Shown here one piece after another: positions 28,393 through 37,728 of a stretch of DNA of 64,000 nucleotides (its first letter is position 1; every line of letters starts with the position of its first letter). The notes beneath the pieces are model-generated. The model was not told the origin of the DNA. It worked only from the letters and a program-made list of their open reading frames with translations, and ran no database searches. The DNA is from an uncultured Altererythrobacter sp. (GTDB lineage Bacteria > Pseudomonadota > Alphaproteobacteria > Sphingomonadales > Sphingomonadaceae). The stretch spans positions 434,001 to 498,000 of the forward strand of contig CAJXNC010000001.1 in the NCBI GenBank assembly GCA_913056125.1. Reading direction: 5' to 3'. Made by a program: the position numbers and the translations under genes.

Positions 28393-30165
28393 TCACTGCA
28401 CGTCGAGTGCGTCTGCAAGCATGGCAAGCTGGAGGAACTCCTCGCGCCAGAAGCCTTGCTGCTGTCCGGCCAGATCGACGGCATCGGCAAAGCCGAAACC
28501 GTTCATCAGCTCGTCTCTGCGCATGATCTGGCCATAGGCGGCAACCGCCGTAGCAAAGGCCATGTCGCCGCGCGGCGCGCGTGCAGAACGCATCAGGCTG
28601 GAAGAGATTGGCCGTTGGATCAGCGTGGAGTGTTCCTCGCCCGGCAGCTTGTAGCGCAACTGCACGAAGGCAATTTCGTCCTGATGGTCTGCGGGCAGGG
28701 TGTTCGGCACGTCGCCATAGCGGCGATCGCGGATCCAGCCGCGCGAGCCGGCAGGTACGATCTCGTAGATCGCAGTCACCTGGTGTCCGGCACCGATTTC
28801 ACCCGCATCGACCGCGTCATTGTCGAAATCCTGTTCGCGCAGCGCGCGGTTTTCATAGCCGATCAAACGATACTGGCTGACCTGTGCGGGATTGAATTCG
28901 ACCTGGATCTTCACATCGCTGGCGATGGTGAAGAGCGTTGCCTCCATCTGGTCGGCCAGCACGCGCTGCGCCTCCAGCGCGCTGTCGATATAGGCGTAAT
29001 TCCCGTTCCCGTGATCTGCGAGTTGCTCCATCATGGACTCGTTGAAATTTCCGGTGCCGAAGCCGAGCGTGGTCAGCGAAATGCCGCTTTCGCGCTGGCG
29101 TTCGATCATCTCGATCAGGGCATCGCGATCGCTGATCCCGACATTGAAATCGCCATCGGTGGCGAGGATCACGCGGTTGATCCCGTCCTCGATAAAGGTC
29201 TCTTGGGCGATATTGTAGGCCAGTTGGATGCCTGCCCCGCCAGCGGTGGATCCGCCTGCTTCCAGCGAGTCGATTGCCTTGCGGATCAGGCCTGCATCGT
29301 TTGTAGGCTGCAGGACCACGCCCGCCGCACCGGCATAGACGACGATGGAAACGCGGTCATGGTCTTCGAGGCGCGTCGCCAATTGCCGCATGGCCGTCTT
29401 CACCAGGGGCAGCTTGTAGGGATCGTTCATCGAGCCCGAGACATCGAGCAGGAAGACCAGGTTGGCCGAAGGGCGGCTTTCGGCTGGCAGCTCGTAGCCG
29501 CGCAGGCCGATCCGCAGCAGCCGCGTCTGCGGGTTCCACGGCGTTACCGCCATGTCGGTCGAGACGCTGAATGGTTGGGTCCGATCCTCCGGAACGGGAT
29601 AGTCGTAACGGAAATAGTTGATCAGTTCCTCGGTCCTCACGGCTTCGGCCGGCGGCATGGAGCCGGTGGTCAGGAAACGCCGGGCATTGGCGTATGACCC
29701 GGTATCGACATCGACCGAAAAGGTCGAAACCGGATCGCTTGAGGCCATGTGGATCGGGCTGACTTCCTCGCCGTCATAGCGCTCGCGACCGATATTGGCT
29801 TGCTGCTGCGCTGGCGGGACGTAGGCGTAGCGCGAGCCCTGTCCGACAACGAACTGCGGCAGCTTGTTCAGTTGCTGCTCGACTGCACCACTGGAAGAAC
29901 CCTGAAAGAATTGCTGGTCTACTGTGACGACGGGAGAACTTGCCTCGTAATCCTGTCGTGCAATCCGGTTGCCGGTGACTGTAATCCGGCTGTCGTCTTC
30001 GCTCTGCGGCGCGGCAGGTGGCGGAGGAGGTGGTGGCGGAGGGGCCGAAGCGACTTGGGTTGGCGCTGGCTCTGGCGGGAGCGATTCGGCCATTTCGGTC
30101 TGCTTCGAGCAGCCGGCGATTGCGGTGACCAGAAGGCCGGTGAATACCACTCTCGAAATACGCAT
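28393..30165 (-). CDS. VWA domain lipoprotein (YfbK-like) with TonB-receptor-plug-like N-terminal segment
   Basis: 590 aa; lipobox IAGC, Pro9 tract, ITVTGNRIARQDYEASSPVVTV..., VWA MIDAS NLVFLLDVSGSMNDP, LVFLLDVSGSM...LATDGDFNVG. Confidence 0.9.
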   Translation of the reverse strand: MRISRVVFTGLLVTAIAGCSKQTEMAESLPPEPAPTQVASAPPPPPPPPPAAPQSEDDSRITVTGNRIARQDYEASSPVVTVDQQFFQGSSSGAVEQQLNKLPQFVVGQGSRYAYVPPAQQQANIGRERYDGEEVSPIHMASSDPVSTFSVDVDTGSYANARRFLTTGSMPPAEAVRTEELINYFRYDYPVPEDRTQPFSVSTDMAVTPWNPQTRLLRIGLRGYELPAESRPSANLVFLLDVSGSMNDPYKLPLVKTAMRQLATRLEDHDRVSIVVYAGAAGVVLQPTNDAGLIRKAIDSLEAGGSTAGGAGIQLAYNIAQETFIEDGINRVILATDGDFNVGISDRDALIEMIERQRESGISLTTLGFGTGNFNESMMEQLADHGNGNYAYIDSALEAQRVLADQMEATLFTIASDVKIQVEFNPAQVSQYRLIGYENRALREQDFDNDAVDAGEIGAGHQVTAIYEIVPAGSRGWIRDRRYGDVPNTLPADHQDEIAFVQLRYKLPGEEHSTLIQRPISSSLMRSARAPRGDMAFATAVAAYGQIMRRDELMNGFGFADAVDLAGQQQGFWREEFLQLAMLADALDVQ

Positions 30166-30243
30166 GTATGCTCCCCCACAAATGCTTTCCGACTATGTGG
30201 GGCAAGGCTCTGCCTTTGGCCGTGAATACTTTCTGAACGCTTC

Positions 30244-31794
30244 CTAATTCTCTGAATCGACGGTTTTATCTGGAGATTCTTCGCTCATTTTTCGCCGGAA
30301 CAAGACCCTGTCTTCCGGACCGAAACCGCGCGTCCAGATGATCCAGCCATAGACGCCGATGATGGCCGGAACGCCAATGGCGAGTTCGGCCCATTCGGGC
30401 AACATGATGGCTACCTGGCCCACCAGAACGGCGGCGGCGGTGGCCCAGACCAGCGCCCAGCGCCAGTTGTTGATCCTCTGTTGCAAGATGCGGCTGAGCA
30501 TCACCGCCTTGACCACGGAGGCGGCTGCCAGCGCCAGCATTAGCGCCATGGCGGCGCCCGCGGCTCGGTAATAGTCGGCTTGCTCGGCACTGCCGAAATC
30601 GATGCGGTCGACCAGCAGCATCACGCCGATTGTCAGCAGGATCTGCAGCACGATTGTGCCGATCGAGACCCACAGATTGCGCAGGCGCGCGACATAGATC
30701 AGCGCGGCTTCGGACACGACGGCCGTGGCCGCGACCACTTCCGCTGCCAGCAGGAAAGCCAACGCCCCGGTGCCGGGCACGAATTCGCCCCCGGTTCCGA
30801 ACAGGCCCATCAGAGCCTCGCCGGGGATGCCCAGAGCCAGCGCGATACCGGCCTGCATGGCGACGATCCAGAAACCCACCTGGCAGACTTGCCGGGCAAT
30901 GGCGGCATAGTCCTTTTCCTTGAGCTTGGCGGTGATCACAGGCCCAAGGATCGGCTCGAAACTGGTCTTGAGCTTCTGCGGCAGGCTCGCGACCTGCTGC
31001 GCCATGTAATAAACGCCCACGGCAATCGGCCCGGCGAACAGGCCGAGGATGAACAGGTCGATCCGCCTGGTGCCCCATTCGATGGCATCGGCCACGGCCA
31101 GCGGCAGGGCGCGCCAGACCATACGCAAGATTCGTCTTGGCTCCGGCCTGTAGTAGCGCGGCCGACCATAAGTGCGGAAGAAGGGGAACAGCGCGGCGCC
31201 CAGACCGGCATAGATGGAGGCGACATAGGCCATGGAAAGGCCGGATTCGCTGACCAGTGGCCAGAAGAAGAAAGCGGCGGCAAGGATCGAGATGGTCCAT
31301 GGTTCGACCACGGCCCTTGCGCGCACCGTGGTGGCAATATCGTATTTATAGGCCTGCGCGGCGAGGACGATCTCTGTCAGCGCGTAGCCGGGTATGGCCA
31401 GCACGATCCAGCGGTCCATCTCGGTGTAGATGCCGCTGGGGAAGAGCGGTGCCGGGAAAACGTAGAGTATCGCTGCGGCCAGGCTCGAAAGGACCAATGC
31501 GACCAGGATGGAATCGGCGATCAATGGGGCCTGGTCCTCGTCCCGGTCGCCTTCGGAAAGGCGCTGGGCGAGGCCGCGTTTTTCGCCGATCGAGCAGACC
31601 AGCGCGACCAGTTCGACCACGATCAGGGCGGATGCATAGCGGCCGACAGCAGCGGCGCCGTAAAGCTGGCCGGCCACGAAGAGGAAGGGCAGGCGCGCGA
31701 GCAGGCGCAGGAGGAAGCCGAAGAAGTTGGTCCTCCCGCCCTTTGCCAATGCCGCGATATCGCTGCCTGCCGGCTCCCCTCCCGGCTGGCTCAT
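30244..31794 (-). CDS. Polysaccharide/lipopolysaccharide flippase (MATE/Wzx-like)
   Basis: 516 aa, ~12-14 TM segments; ATGA overlap with gpsA. Confidence 0.8.
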   Translation of the reverse strand: MSQPGGEPAGSDIAALAKGGRTNFFGFLLRLLARLPFLFVAGQLYGAAAVGRYASALIVVELVALVCSIGEKRGLAQRLSEGDRDEDQAPLIADSILVALVLSSLAAAILYVFPAPLFPSGIYTEMDRWIVLAIPGYALTEIVLAAQAYKYDIATTVRARAVVEPWTISILAAAFFFWPLVSESGLSMAYVASIYAGLGAALFPFFRTYGRPRYYRPEPRRILRMVWRALPLAVADAIEWGTRRIDLFILGLFAGPIAVGVYYMAQQVASLPQKLKTSFEPILGPVITAKLKEKDYAAIARQVCQVGFWIVAMQAGIALALGIPGEALMGLFGTGGEFVPGTGALAFLLAAEVVAATAVVSEAALIYVARLRNLWVSIGTIVLQILLTIGVMLLVDRIDFGSAEQADYYRAAGAAMALMLALAAASVVKAVMLSRILQQRINNWRWALVWATAAAVLVGQVAIMLPEWAELAIGVPAIIGVYGWIIWTRGFGPEDRVLFRRKMSEESPDKTVDSEN

Positions 31795-32786
31795 GGATCG
31801 CTGCCTTCCGCCTTGAGCGGACGGGTGAGGATGTCCTGCGCCACTTCGGCAGCGGCGGCCCCTTCAAGCAGGCGGTTGACTGCCTCGACGATGGGCATGT
31901 CCACGCCCTTCTCGACAGCCAGCTTGTGCAGGATAGGGGCGGTAAAGGCGCCTTCGGCCACAGTGCGGCGGTCCGCCATAAGGGCTTGCGGGTCTTGCCC
32001 TTCGCCCAGCGCCTTGCCGAGCGAGAAATTGCGGCTCGATGTCGAGGAACAGGTGAGCACGAGGTCGCCCAGGCCGCACAGGCCCGCCAGCGTGTCGCGC
32101 CGAGCGCCGAAGGCTTCGCCGAAACGCATCATCTCGGCATAGCCGCGGCTGATCAGCGCAGCGCGAGCATTCTGGCCGAGCTGCAAGCCCTCGACCACGC
32201 CGCAGGCAATGGCGAGCACGTTCTTGACCGACCCGCCCACTTCGGCCCCGACAAGGTCGTCCGAGTAATAGGGGCGGAAGGTCGGGCGGGCGATTATGCG
32301 GGATAGCCGATCCCACTGCTCCTGCCCGCCACCGCAGGCCAATGTGACCGCGGTCGGCAGCCCGGCGGCTACTTCATGCGCGAAGGTCGGGCCGGAGAGG
32401 ACCGCGATATCGCATTTCGGTGCCATCTCATGCGCCACATCGTGCATCATGCGACCGCTCGAGGCCTCGATGCCCTTGGAACACAGGACAAGATCGCGCG
32501 GCAGGCTGCCCATTTGCGCCATGACCGAGCGCAAATGCTGCGCCGGGGTGACCAGCAGCAGCACCTCGCATTGCGCCATGTCGGCAATGGCATTGGTGGC
32601 TTTGATGGAAGGCGCGAGCTCGGCGCTTGGCAAATAGAGATCGTTGCGATGGGTCTCGTTGATCGCTTCGGCGAGGCCATCCTCGAGCGCCCAGAGCAGC
32701 ACCTCGCTGCCATCGCTGGCAAGCATTTGTGCCAGCGCCGTGCCCCATGCACCCGCTCCGACGACGCCGATCATACCCGAACTCAT
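31791..32786 (-). CDS. gpsA: Glycerol-3-phosphate dehydrogenase [NAD(P)+]
   Basis: 331 aa; IGVVGAGAWGTALAQMLASDG...VLCSKGIEASSGRMM...LSGPTFAHEVAAGLPTAVTLA. Confidence 0.97.
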   Translation of the reverse strand: MSSGMIGVVGAGAWGTALAQMLASDGSEVLLWALEDGLAEAINETHRNDLYLPSAELAPSIKATNAIADMAQCEVLLLVTPAQHLRSVMAQMGSLPRDLVLCSKGIEASSGRMMHDVAHEMAPKCDIAVLSGPTFAHEVAAGLPTAVTLACGGGQEQWDRLSRIIARPTFRPYYSDDLVGAEVGGSVKNVLAIACGVVEGLQLGQNARAALISRGYAEMMRFGEAFGARRDTLAGLCGLGDLVLTCSSTSSRNFSLGKALGEGQDPQALMADRRTVAEGAFTAPILHKLAVEKGVDMPIVEAVNRLLEGAAAAEVAQDILTRPLKAEGSDP

Positions 32787-33841
32787 GCCTTGTACCCCGC
32801 GCCGCGCACCGGCTCTGCATCGGGATCGAGCGGCCAGCGAGGCCGTGCGGAAATATTCAGCGGATCAGGCTTTGTGCCGATGGAAAGCTTCTCGATTCCC
32901 GCCCAGGCGATCATCGCCGCATTGTCGGTACACAGCTTGAGCGGCGGCGCGGTGAAGCCAATGCTGTGATCTTCGGCCAGGCCTTCGATGGCGGATCGGA
33001 TCACCTTGTTGGCGGCGACACCGCCCGCCAGCACCAGCGCATTGACCGGTCCCATGGCTTGGAGGGCAATCTTCGTCCGGTCGAGCAGGCAATCGACTGC
33101 CGCCTGCTGGAAGCTCGCGGCGATATCTTCAGGCTTGTGCTCGCCACTCTCTGCTGCGCGCAGCACTGCGCTCTTGAGTCCGGCGAAGGAGAAATGCGGT
33201 TCCCCACTGCCGACCAGCGGGCGCGGAAGGGGGACGGCTGCGGCGTCGCCCTGGAGAGCCAGTCTCTCCAGGGCAGGTCCACCAGGATAGCCAAGGCCGA
33301 GGATTTTGGCGCTCTTGTCGAAAGCCTCGCCCAGCGCATCGTCTATCGTGGTGGCAAAGCGGCGATACTGCCCCACGCCATCGACGCGCAGCAGCTGGCA
33401 GTGCCCACCCGAGACGAGCAGCAGCGCATAGGGGAATTCGAGTTCCGGATCGGCAAGGCGCGGGCTCAGCGCATGGCCTTCAAGGTGGTTGATCGCGAGC
33501 AGCGGCTTGTCGCTCGCCATGGCCAGCGCCTTGGCGGAAACGAGGCCGACCATGACCCCGCCGATCAGGCCCGGTCCGGCTGTCGCTGCGATCGCGTCAC
33601 AGTCGTTCAGTCCTTTCTGGGCTTCGCTCAGTACCTTCTCGATCAGGGGCATGAGGCGTTCTGCATGGGCGCGGGCGGCGATCTCGGGCACCACGCCGCC
33701 ATAGGGTGCGTGTTCGGCCTCCTGGCTGGCGATTGCCTGCGCCAGAATGCGCCGCTCGCCATCGACCAGCGCGGCAGCCGTTTCGTCGCACGAACTCTCT
33801 ATGCCGAGGACCAGCGTCATCGCGGCTTCCACTGGACGCAA
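32783..33841 (-). CDS. tsaD: tRNA N6-adenosine threonylcarbamoyltransferase
   Basis: 352 aa; LGIESSCDETAAALV; YGGVVPEIAARAHAERL; LVLAGGVAANKVIR. Confidence 0.97.
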   Translation of the reverse strand: MRPVEAAMTLVLGIESSCDETAAALVDGERRILAQAIASQEAEHAPYGGVVPEIAARAHAERLMPLIEKVLSEAQKGLNDCDAIAATAGPGLIGGVMVGLVSAKALAMASDKPLLAINHLEGHALSPRLADPELEFPYALLLVSGGHCQLLRVDGVGQYRRFATTIDDALGEAFDKSAKILGLGYPGGPALERLALQGDAAAVPLPRPLVGSGEPHFSFAGLKSAVLRAAESGEHKPEDIAASFQQAAVDCLLDRTKIALQAMGPVNALVLAGGVAANKVIRSAIEGLAEDHSIGFTAPPLKLCTDNAAMIAWAGIEKLSIGTKPDPLNISARPRWPLDPDAEPVRGAGYKA

Positions 33842-33867
33842 ATGCCCTCTAGGGCAAGCCGCACTCT

Positions 33868-34797
33868 ATGACCGACAACATCAAAATCAGGCTCGGAACA
33901 AGGCGTTCGCCGCTGGCAATGGCACAGGCGGAGGAAACTCGCGCGCGGCTATGCTTGGCACATGGCTGGGACGAGAGCGCGGTAAAACTGGTGCCGGTCA
34001 CCGCCAGCGGGGACAAGGTGCAGGACCGTCCGCTTGCCGAAATCGGCGGCAAGGCGCTGTGGACCAAGGAACTGGATGCCTGGCTGGCCGAGGGCGAAAT
34101 CGACGCCTCGGTGCATTCGCTCAAGGATGTCGAGACGATCCGTCCGAAAGAATTGCATATCGCAGCCATCCTGCCGCGCGCGGACAAGGCCGACCGGCTG
34201 ATCGGCGCCGCAAGCCTTGCAGAGCTGAAACCCGGCGCGGTGATCGGGACCAGCGCCCCTCGCCGTGCCGCACAGGCGCTTCACATGCGCCCCGACTGCA
34301 AAGTCGTTTCCCTGCGCGGCAATGTCGCCACGCGCCTGTCCAAGCTGTCTGCAGGGGAAGCGGATGCGACTTTTCTCGCTGCGGCCGGGCTCGAGCGGCT
34401 GGGGCAGGACGAGACGGGCACAAGGCTTGATCCCGCGCACTGGCTGCCCGCACCATCGCAGGGCGCCATCGCCATCGAATGCCGGACGGAGGATGCCGAA
34501 ACGCGGGAGCTGCTGAAGGTGCTCGATCACGCGCCAAGCCGGGCCGAGGTCATGGCCGAACGTGCCCTGCTGCTGGCTCTGGGCGGGACCTGTCATTCGG
34601 CCATTGCCGTGCTGTGCGATGTGGATGGCGAGGAACTTGCCATGCGCGCCGCCCTGTTCAGCGCGGACGGGTCGGAGCGGGTCGAGGGGGAGGCGCGTCT
34701 TGCGATTGGCGATGCGGAGGCACCCGCAAAATTGGCGCAGGACCTGCTGGCCCGATCTTCCGACGCCGTCCGTGCACTCTTCGGTGAGGGTGCTTGA
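33868..34797 (+). CDS. hemC: Hydroxymethylbilane synthase
   Basis: 309 aa; IRLGTRRSPLAMAQAEE; ASVHSLKDVET; APSQGAIAIECR; GGTCHSAIAV. Confidence 0.97.
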   Translation: MTDNIKIRLGTRRSPLAMAQAEETRARLCLAHGWDESAVKLVPVTASGDKVQDRPLAEIGGKALWTKELDAWLAEGEIDASVHSLKDVETIRPKELHIAAILPRADKADRLIGAASLAELKPGAVIGTSAPRRAAQALHMRPDCKVVSLRGNVATRLSKLSAGEADATFLAAAGLERLGQDETGTRLDPAHWLPAPSQGAIAIECRTEDAETRELLKVLDHAPSRAEVMAERALLLALGGTCHSAIAVLCDVDGEELAMRAALFSADGSERVEGEARLAIGDAEAPAKLAQDLLARSSDAVRALFGEGA

Positions 34798-35474
34798 CGA
34801 CGCTCGTTATCATCCGGCCCGAACCGGGTGCCAGCGCCACGCTCGAAGCGGCACGCGCGCTCGGGCTGGATGCTTCCTCTTTTCCCTTGTCGGAAGTGCA
34901 GCCCCGCAATTGGCGCATGCCCGACCCGGCGGATTTCGATGCGATATTGATCGGCAGCGCCAATGTCTTCCGCGCCCATCAATCATGGATCGAGGCTTTC
35001 CGGCACCTGCCGGTTCATGCTGTCGGACAGGCGACGGCGGAAGCTGCGCGCGAGGCCGGTTTCGAAATCGGTTTCATAGGCAAGGGCGGGCTGCAATCGG
35101 TCCTCGACGCGCATGAGGGACAAAAGATCCGTTATCTGCGCCTGTCTGGCAGCGAGCGGGTCGATCTCAAGCCCTATCGCGGGATGGTGATCGACACGCG
35201 CGTAACTTATGAGGTCGTGCATCACCCCTTGCCGCAGGAATTGCAGCAATTGCTCGCAAGCGGCGATTGCCTCGTCCTGCTCCATTCTGCCGCAGCGGCC
35301 CGGCACTTCGCCAGCGAATGCGACAGGATCGGCCTGGATCGTTCAAGCATCAGCCTCGCAACGATCGGGCCGCGCGTTTCCGCCGCAGCGGGCGAGGGCT
35401 GGAAAGAGCTTCGCCATGCTCCACAACCCAATGACGCCGCCCTGTTGGCCTTGGTTGCGGACATGTGCCATTAA
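34794..35474 (+). CDS. hemD: Uroporphyrinogen-III synthase
   Basis: 226 aa; TTG start overlapping hemC stop; LIGSANVFRAH..., HSAAAARHFASE...IGPRVSAAAGEGW. Confidence 0.88.
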   Translation: MTTLVIIRPEPGASATLEAARALGLDASSFPLSEVQPRNWRMPDPADFDAILIGSANVFRAHQSWIEAFRHLPVHAVGQATAEAAREAGFEIGFIGKGGLQSVLDAHEGQKIRYLRLSGSERVDLKPYRGMVIDTRVTYEVVHHPLPQELQQLLASGDCLVLLHSAAAARHFASECDRIGLDRSSISLATIGPRVSAAAGEGWKELRHAPQPNDAALLALVADMCH

Positions 35475-35526
35475 TCAGTCCTCCTGAAGTGGGGCGGATC
35501 ACGCGCCACCAAGGGTCGCAAGGGAA

Positions 35527-36462
35527 GTGATGGAAGAAGGTTATTCATTCCGTACCCAGCCGGCGCGCGGTTCCGGACTGTCCACGCGCGGCATCGTGCT
35601 TGCCGTGCTGGCGGCCTTTATCCTCGGCCTTGGGCTGGCCTGGTACCTGTTTGCCGACGAGGATTCGGCAGCGGGCGACATCTTCCGCCTGCGCGACGGC
35701 AATGAGGCCGCGGTGGAGGCTCCAGCTCCGGTAGAGTCCGAACCCGCGCCCGAAGCCAGTGCCAGCGAGCCGGCGGAAGAAGTGGTGCAGGAGGCGCGCG
35801 AAGCGGTCGAACGCGCCGAACAGGTGGTTGTCGCCACGGGCGGGATCGACCAGCGCGTGGCCGCAATGGAACAGCGCCTGACACGGCTCGACCTGCAATC
35901 GCAGGCTGCCATGGGCAATGCCGCGCGGGCAGAGGGCCTGCTGATCGCCTTTGCCGCTCGGCGCGCGATCGAGCGCGGCACGCCGCTCGGCTACCTCGAG
36001 GACCAGCTACGCCTGCGCTTCGGCGATGCGCGGCCCAACGCCGTTCAGACGGTGATCGATGCGGCTGCGGAACCTGTCACGCTCGACCAATTGCTCACAC
36101 GGCTCGACGGTATCGCGCCCGAGCTGGAAAGCCGCGAGATCGAGCAGGGATTCTTCTCCTGGCTCGGCAGCGAACTGTCGCAGATGTTCGTCGTGCGCAC
36201 CGACGACACGCCTTCACCCGCGGCCGAGAGGCGGCTCGAACGCGCACGCATCTATCTCGAGAGCGGTCGCATCGAATTCGCCGTTACCGAAGTGCGCAAC
36301 ATGCCCAATGCCGAAGTCGCCGAGAGCTGGCTGACGGATGCGGAGCGCTATGCCGCCGCGCAAAGGGCGCTCGAAGTGCTCGAGACCGCCGCCATTCTCG
36401 AGCCGCGTGAATTGCGCGATGCGGAGGGCAACCAGGTCACCCAGCCCAGTCCAGCTAACTAA
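35527..36462 (+). CDS. Single-pass coiled-coil membrane protein, alphaproteobacterial Mic60/mitofilin-like candidate
   Basis: 311 aa; N-terminal TM, acidic/Pro linker, coiled coil, helical C-terminal domain; located directly after hemC-hemD. Confidence 0.65.
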   Translation: MMEEGYSFRTQPARGSGLSTRGIVLAVLAAFILGLGLAWYLFADEDSAAGDIFRLRDGNEAAVEAPAPVESEPAPEASASEPAEEVVQEAREAVERAEQVVVATGGIDQRVAAMEQRLTRLDLQSQAAMGNAARAEGLLIAFAARRAIERGTPLGYLEDQLRLRFGDARPNAVQTVIDAAAEPVTLDQLLTRLDGIAPELESREIEQGFFSWLGSELSQMFVVRTDDTPSPAAERRLERARIYLESGRIEFAVTEVRNMPNAEVAESWLTDAERYAAAQRALEVLETAAILEPRELRDAEGNQVTQPSPAN

Positions 36463-36485
36463 GCCCGGCCAACTGATCTTGCTGA

Positions 36486-37700
36486 TCAGCCCTTGAGCAG
36501 TTCGGGGACCTTGCCGGAGACCCCGCGCGCCTCGTCCATGAACCAGCGTTTCAGAGGCGGTGTGCGCTGAACGACACCCATGCCGAGGCGGCGGACCGCA
36601 CTGGGAAGTTTGCCGGGAATGCCGAACAGGCGGGTGAGCGTGTCTGTCGCGGACATGACCATGAGCGAATCGAGCGCGCGCCACTTCTCGTAACGCGCCA
36701 GCATCTGTGCATCGCCCGGATCGAGGCCGAGGCGCATGCCTTCGACCAGCACTTCCACCAAAGCGCCGACATCGCGCAGGCCAAGGTTGAGCCCCTGACC
36801 GGCAATCGGGTGCATGCCATGCGCGGCATCGCCGACCAGCGCCATGCGATCGCCGACGATCTTCACCGTGTGCTGGAAGGAGAGCGGGTAGCTCATCAGT
36901 TTGCCCTCCAGCTCGATCTCGCCGAGCACGCCGTGCATGCGCTTGGCCACTTCGGCGCGGAAGGTCCCGCGCGGCAGGGCTAGCACGCCGGCGGCATCAT
37001 TTTCCGCCACGGTCCAGACCAGCGCGCTGCGATGTGTACCATCCTCACTGTCGAGCAGCGGCAGAAGGGCGAAGGGCCCTGCGGGATAGAAGATCTCCCA
37101 GGCGACATTGTCATGCGGCTTGGAGTGGGTGAGGCCGACGATCATGGCGCGGTGCGAGTAATCCCACTTGGCCATGGAAATGCCCGCATCCTCGCGCGTG
37201 GGCGAGCCGCGTCCCTCCGCGCCAACCAGCAGGCTCGCTTCGAGCACGGTCCCGTCTCCTAGCGTGGCCGAGACGCCATGTTCGCCGCGCTGGCGGTCCA
37301 CCACATCGACCGGGGCATGCCAGGCGATGAGGTCTTCCTTCTCTGCCGCCTCGAACAGGGCAAGGCGCAGCTGGCGATTGTGAAACATGCGGCCGAGCGA
37401 GCCTTCATGCTCTTCGGGCTGGAAATCGATCCGGCCCGGCTTCATCCCGTCGGTCACGGCGATGGAGGCAATCGGGCAGCCGAACGGCTCCAGCGCATCG
37501 GCGATGCCGATATTGGTGAACAGGTTCCAGCTCGCCGTGGAAATTGCCGAAGCGCGCCCGTCAAACCCTTCTGCGGTCAGTTCAGTTGGGTCCGCGCGGT
37601 CGACCACATGGCTGGAAATGCCCTTGCGTGCCGCGGCGAGGGCCAGGGTCATGCCCACCAGTCCGCCACCAAGGATCAATAGATCGCGCTTGTCGCTCAT
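36486..37700 (-). CDS. UbiH/UbiF-family FAD-dependent hydroxylase
   Basis: Start MSDKRDLLILGGGLVGMTLALAAARKG at 37700; ALVGDAAHGMHPIAGQGLNLGLRDV. Confidence 0.93.
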   Translation of the reverse strand: MSDKRDLLILGGGLVGMTLALAAARKGISSHVVDRADPTELTAEGFDGRASAISTASWNLFTNIGIADALEPFGCPIASIAVTDGMKPGRIDFQPEEHEGSLGRMFHNRQLRLALFEAAEKEDLIAWHAPVDVVDRQRGEHGVSATLGDGTVLEASLLVGAEGRGSPTREDAGISMAKWDYSHRAMIVGLTHSKPHDNVAWEIFYPAGPFALLPLLDSEDGTHRSALVWTVAENDAAGVLALPRGTFRAEVAKRMHGVLGEIELEGKLMSYPLSFQHTVKIVGDRMALVGDAAHGMHPIAGQGLNLGLRDVGALVEVLVEGMRLGLDPGDAQMLARYEKWRALDSLMVMSATDTLTRLFGIPGKLPSAVRRLGMGVVQRTPPLKRWFMDEARGVSGKVPELLKG

Positions 37701-37728
37701 GGACTTGGCTCCTAGATCGTCGGCCACG

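Noticed and set aside
29998-30060. GGC/GGA/GGT-rich low-complexity run as a possible microsatellite
   Set aside because: It encodes the Pro9 linker of the VWA lipoprotein; explained by coding sequence.
30580-32142. 520-aa plus-strand ORF
   Set aside because: Antisense to the flippase and gpsA; low-complexity composition.
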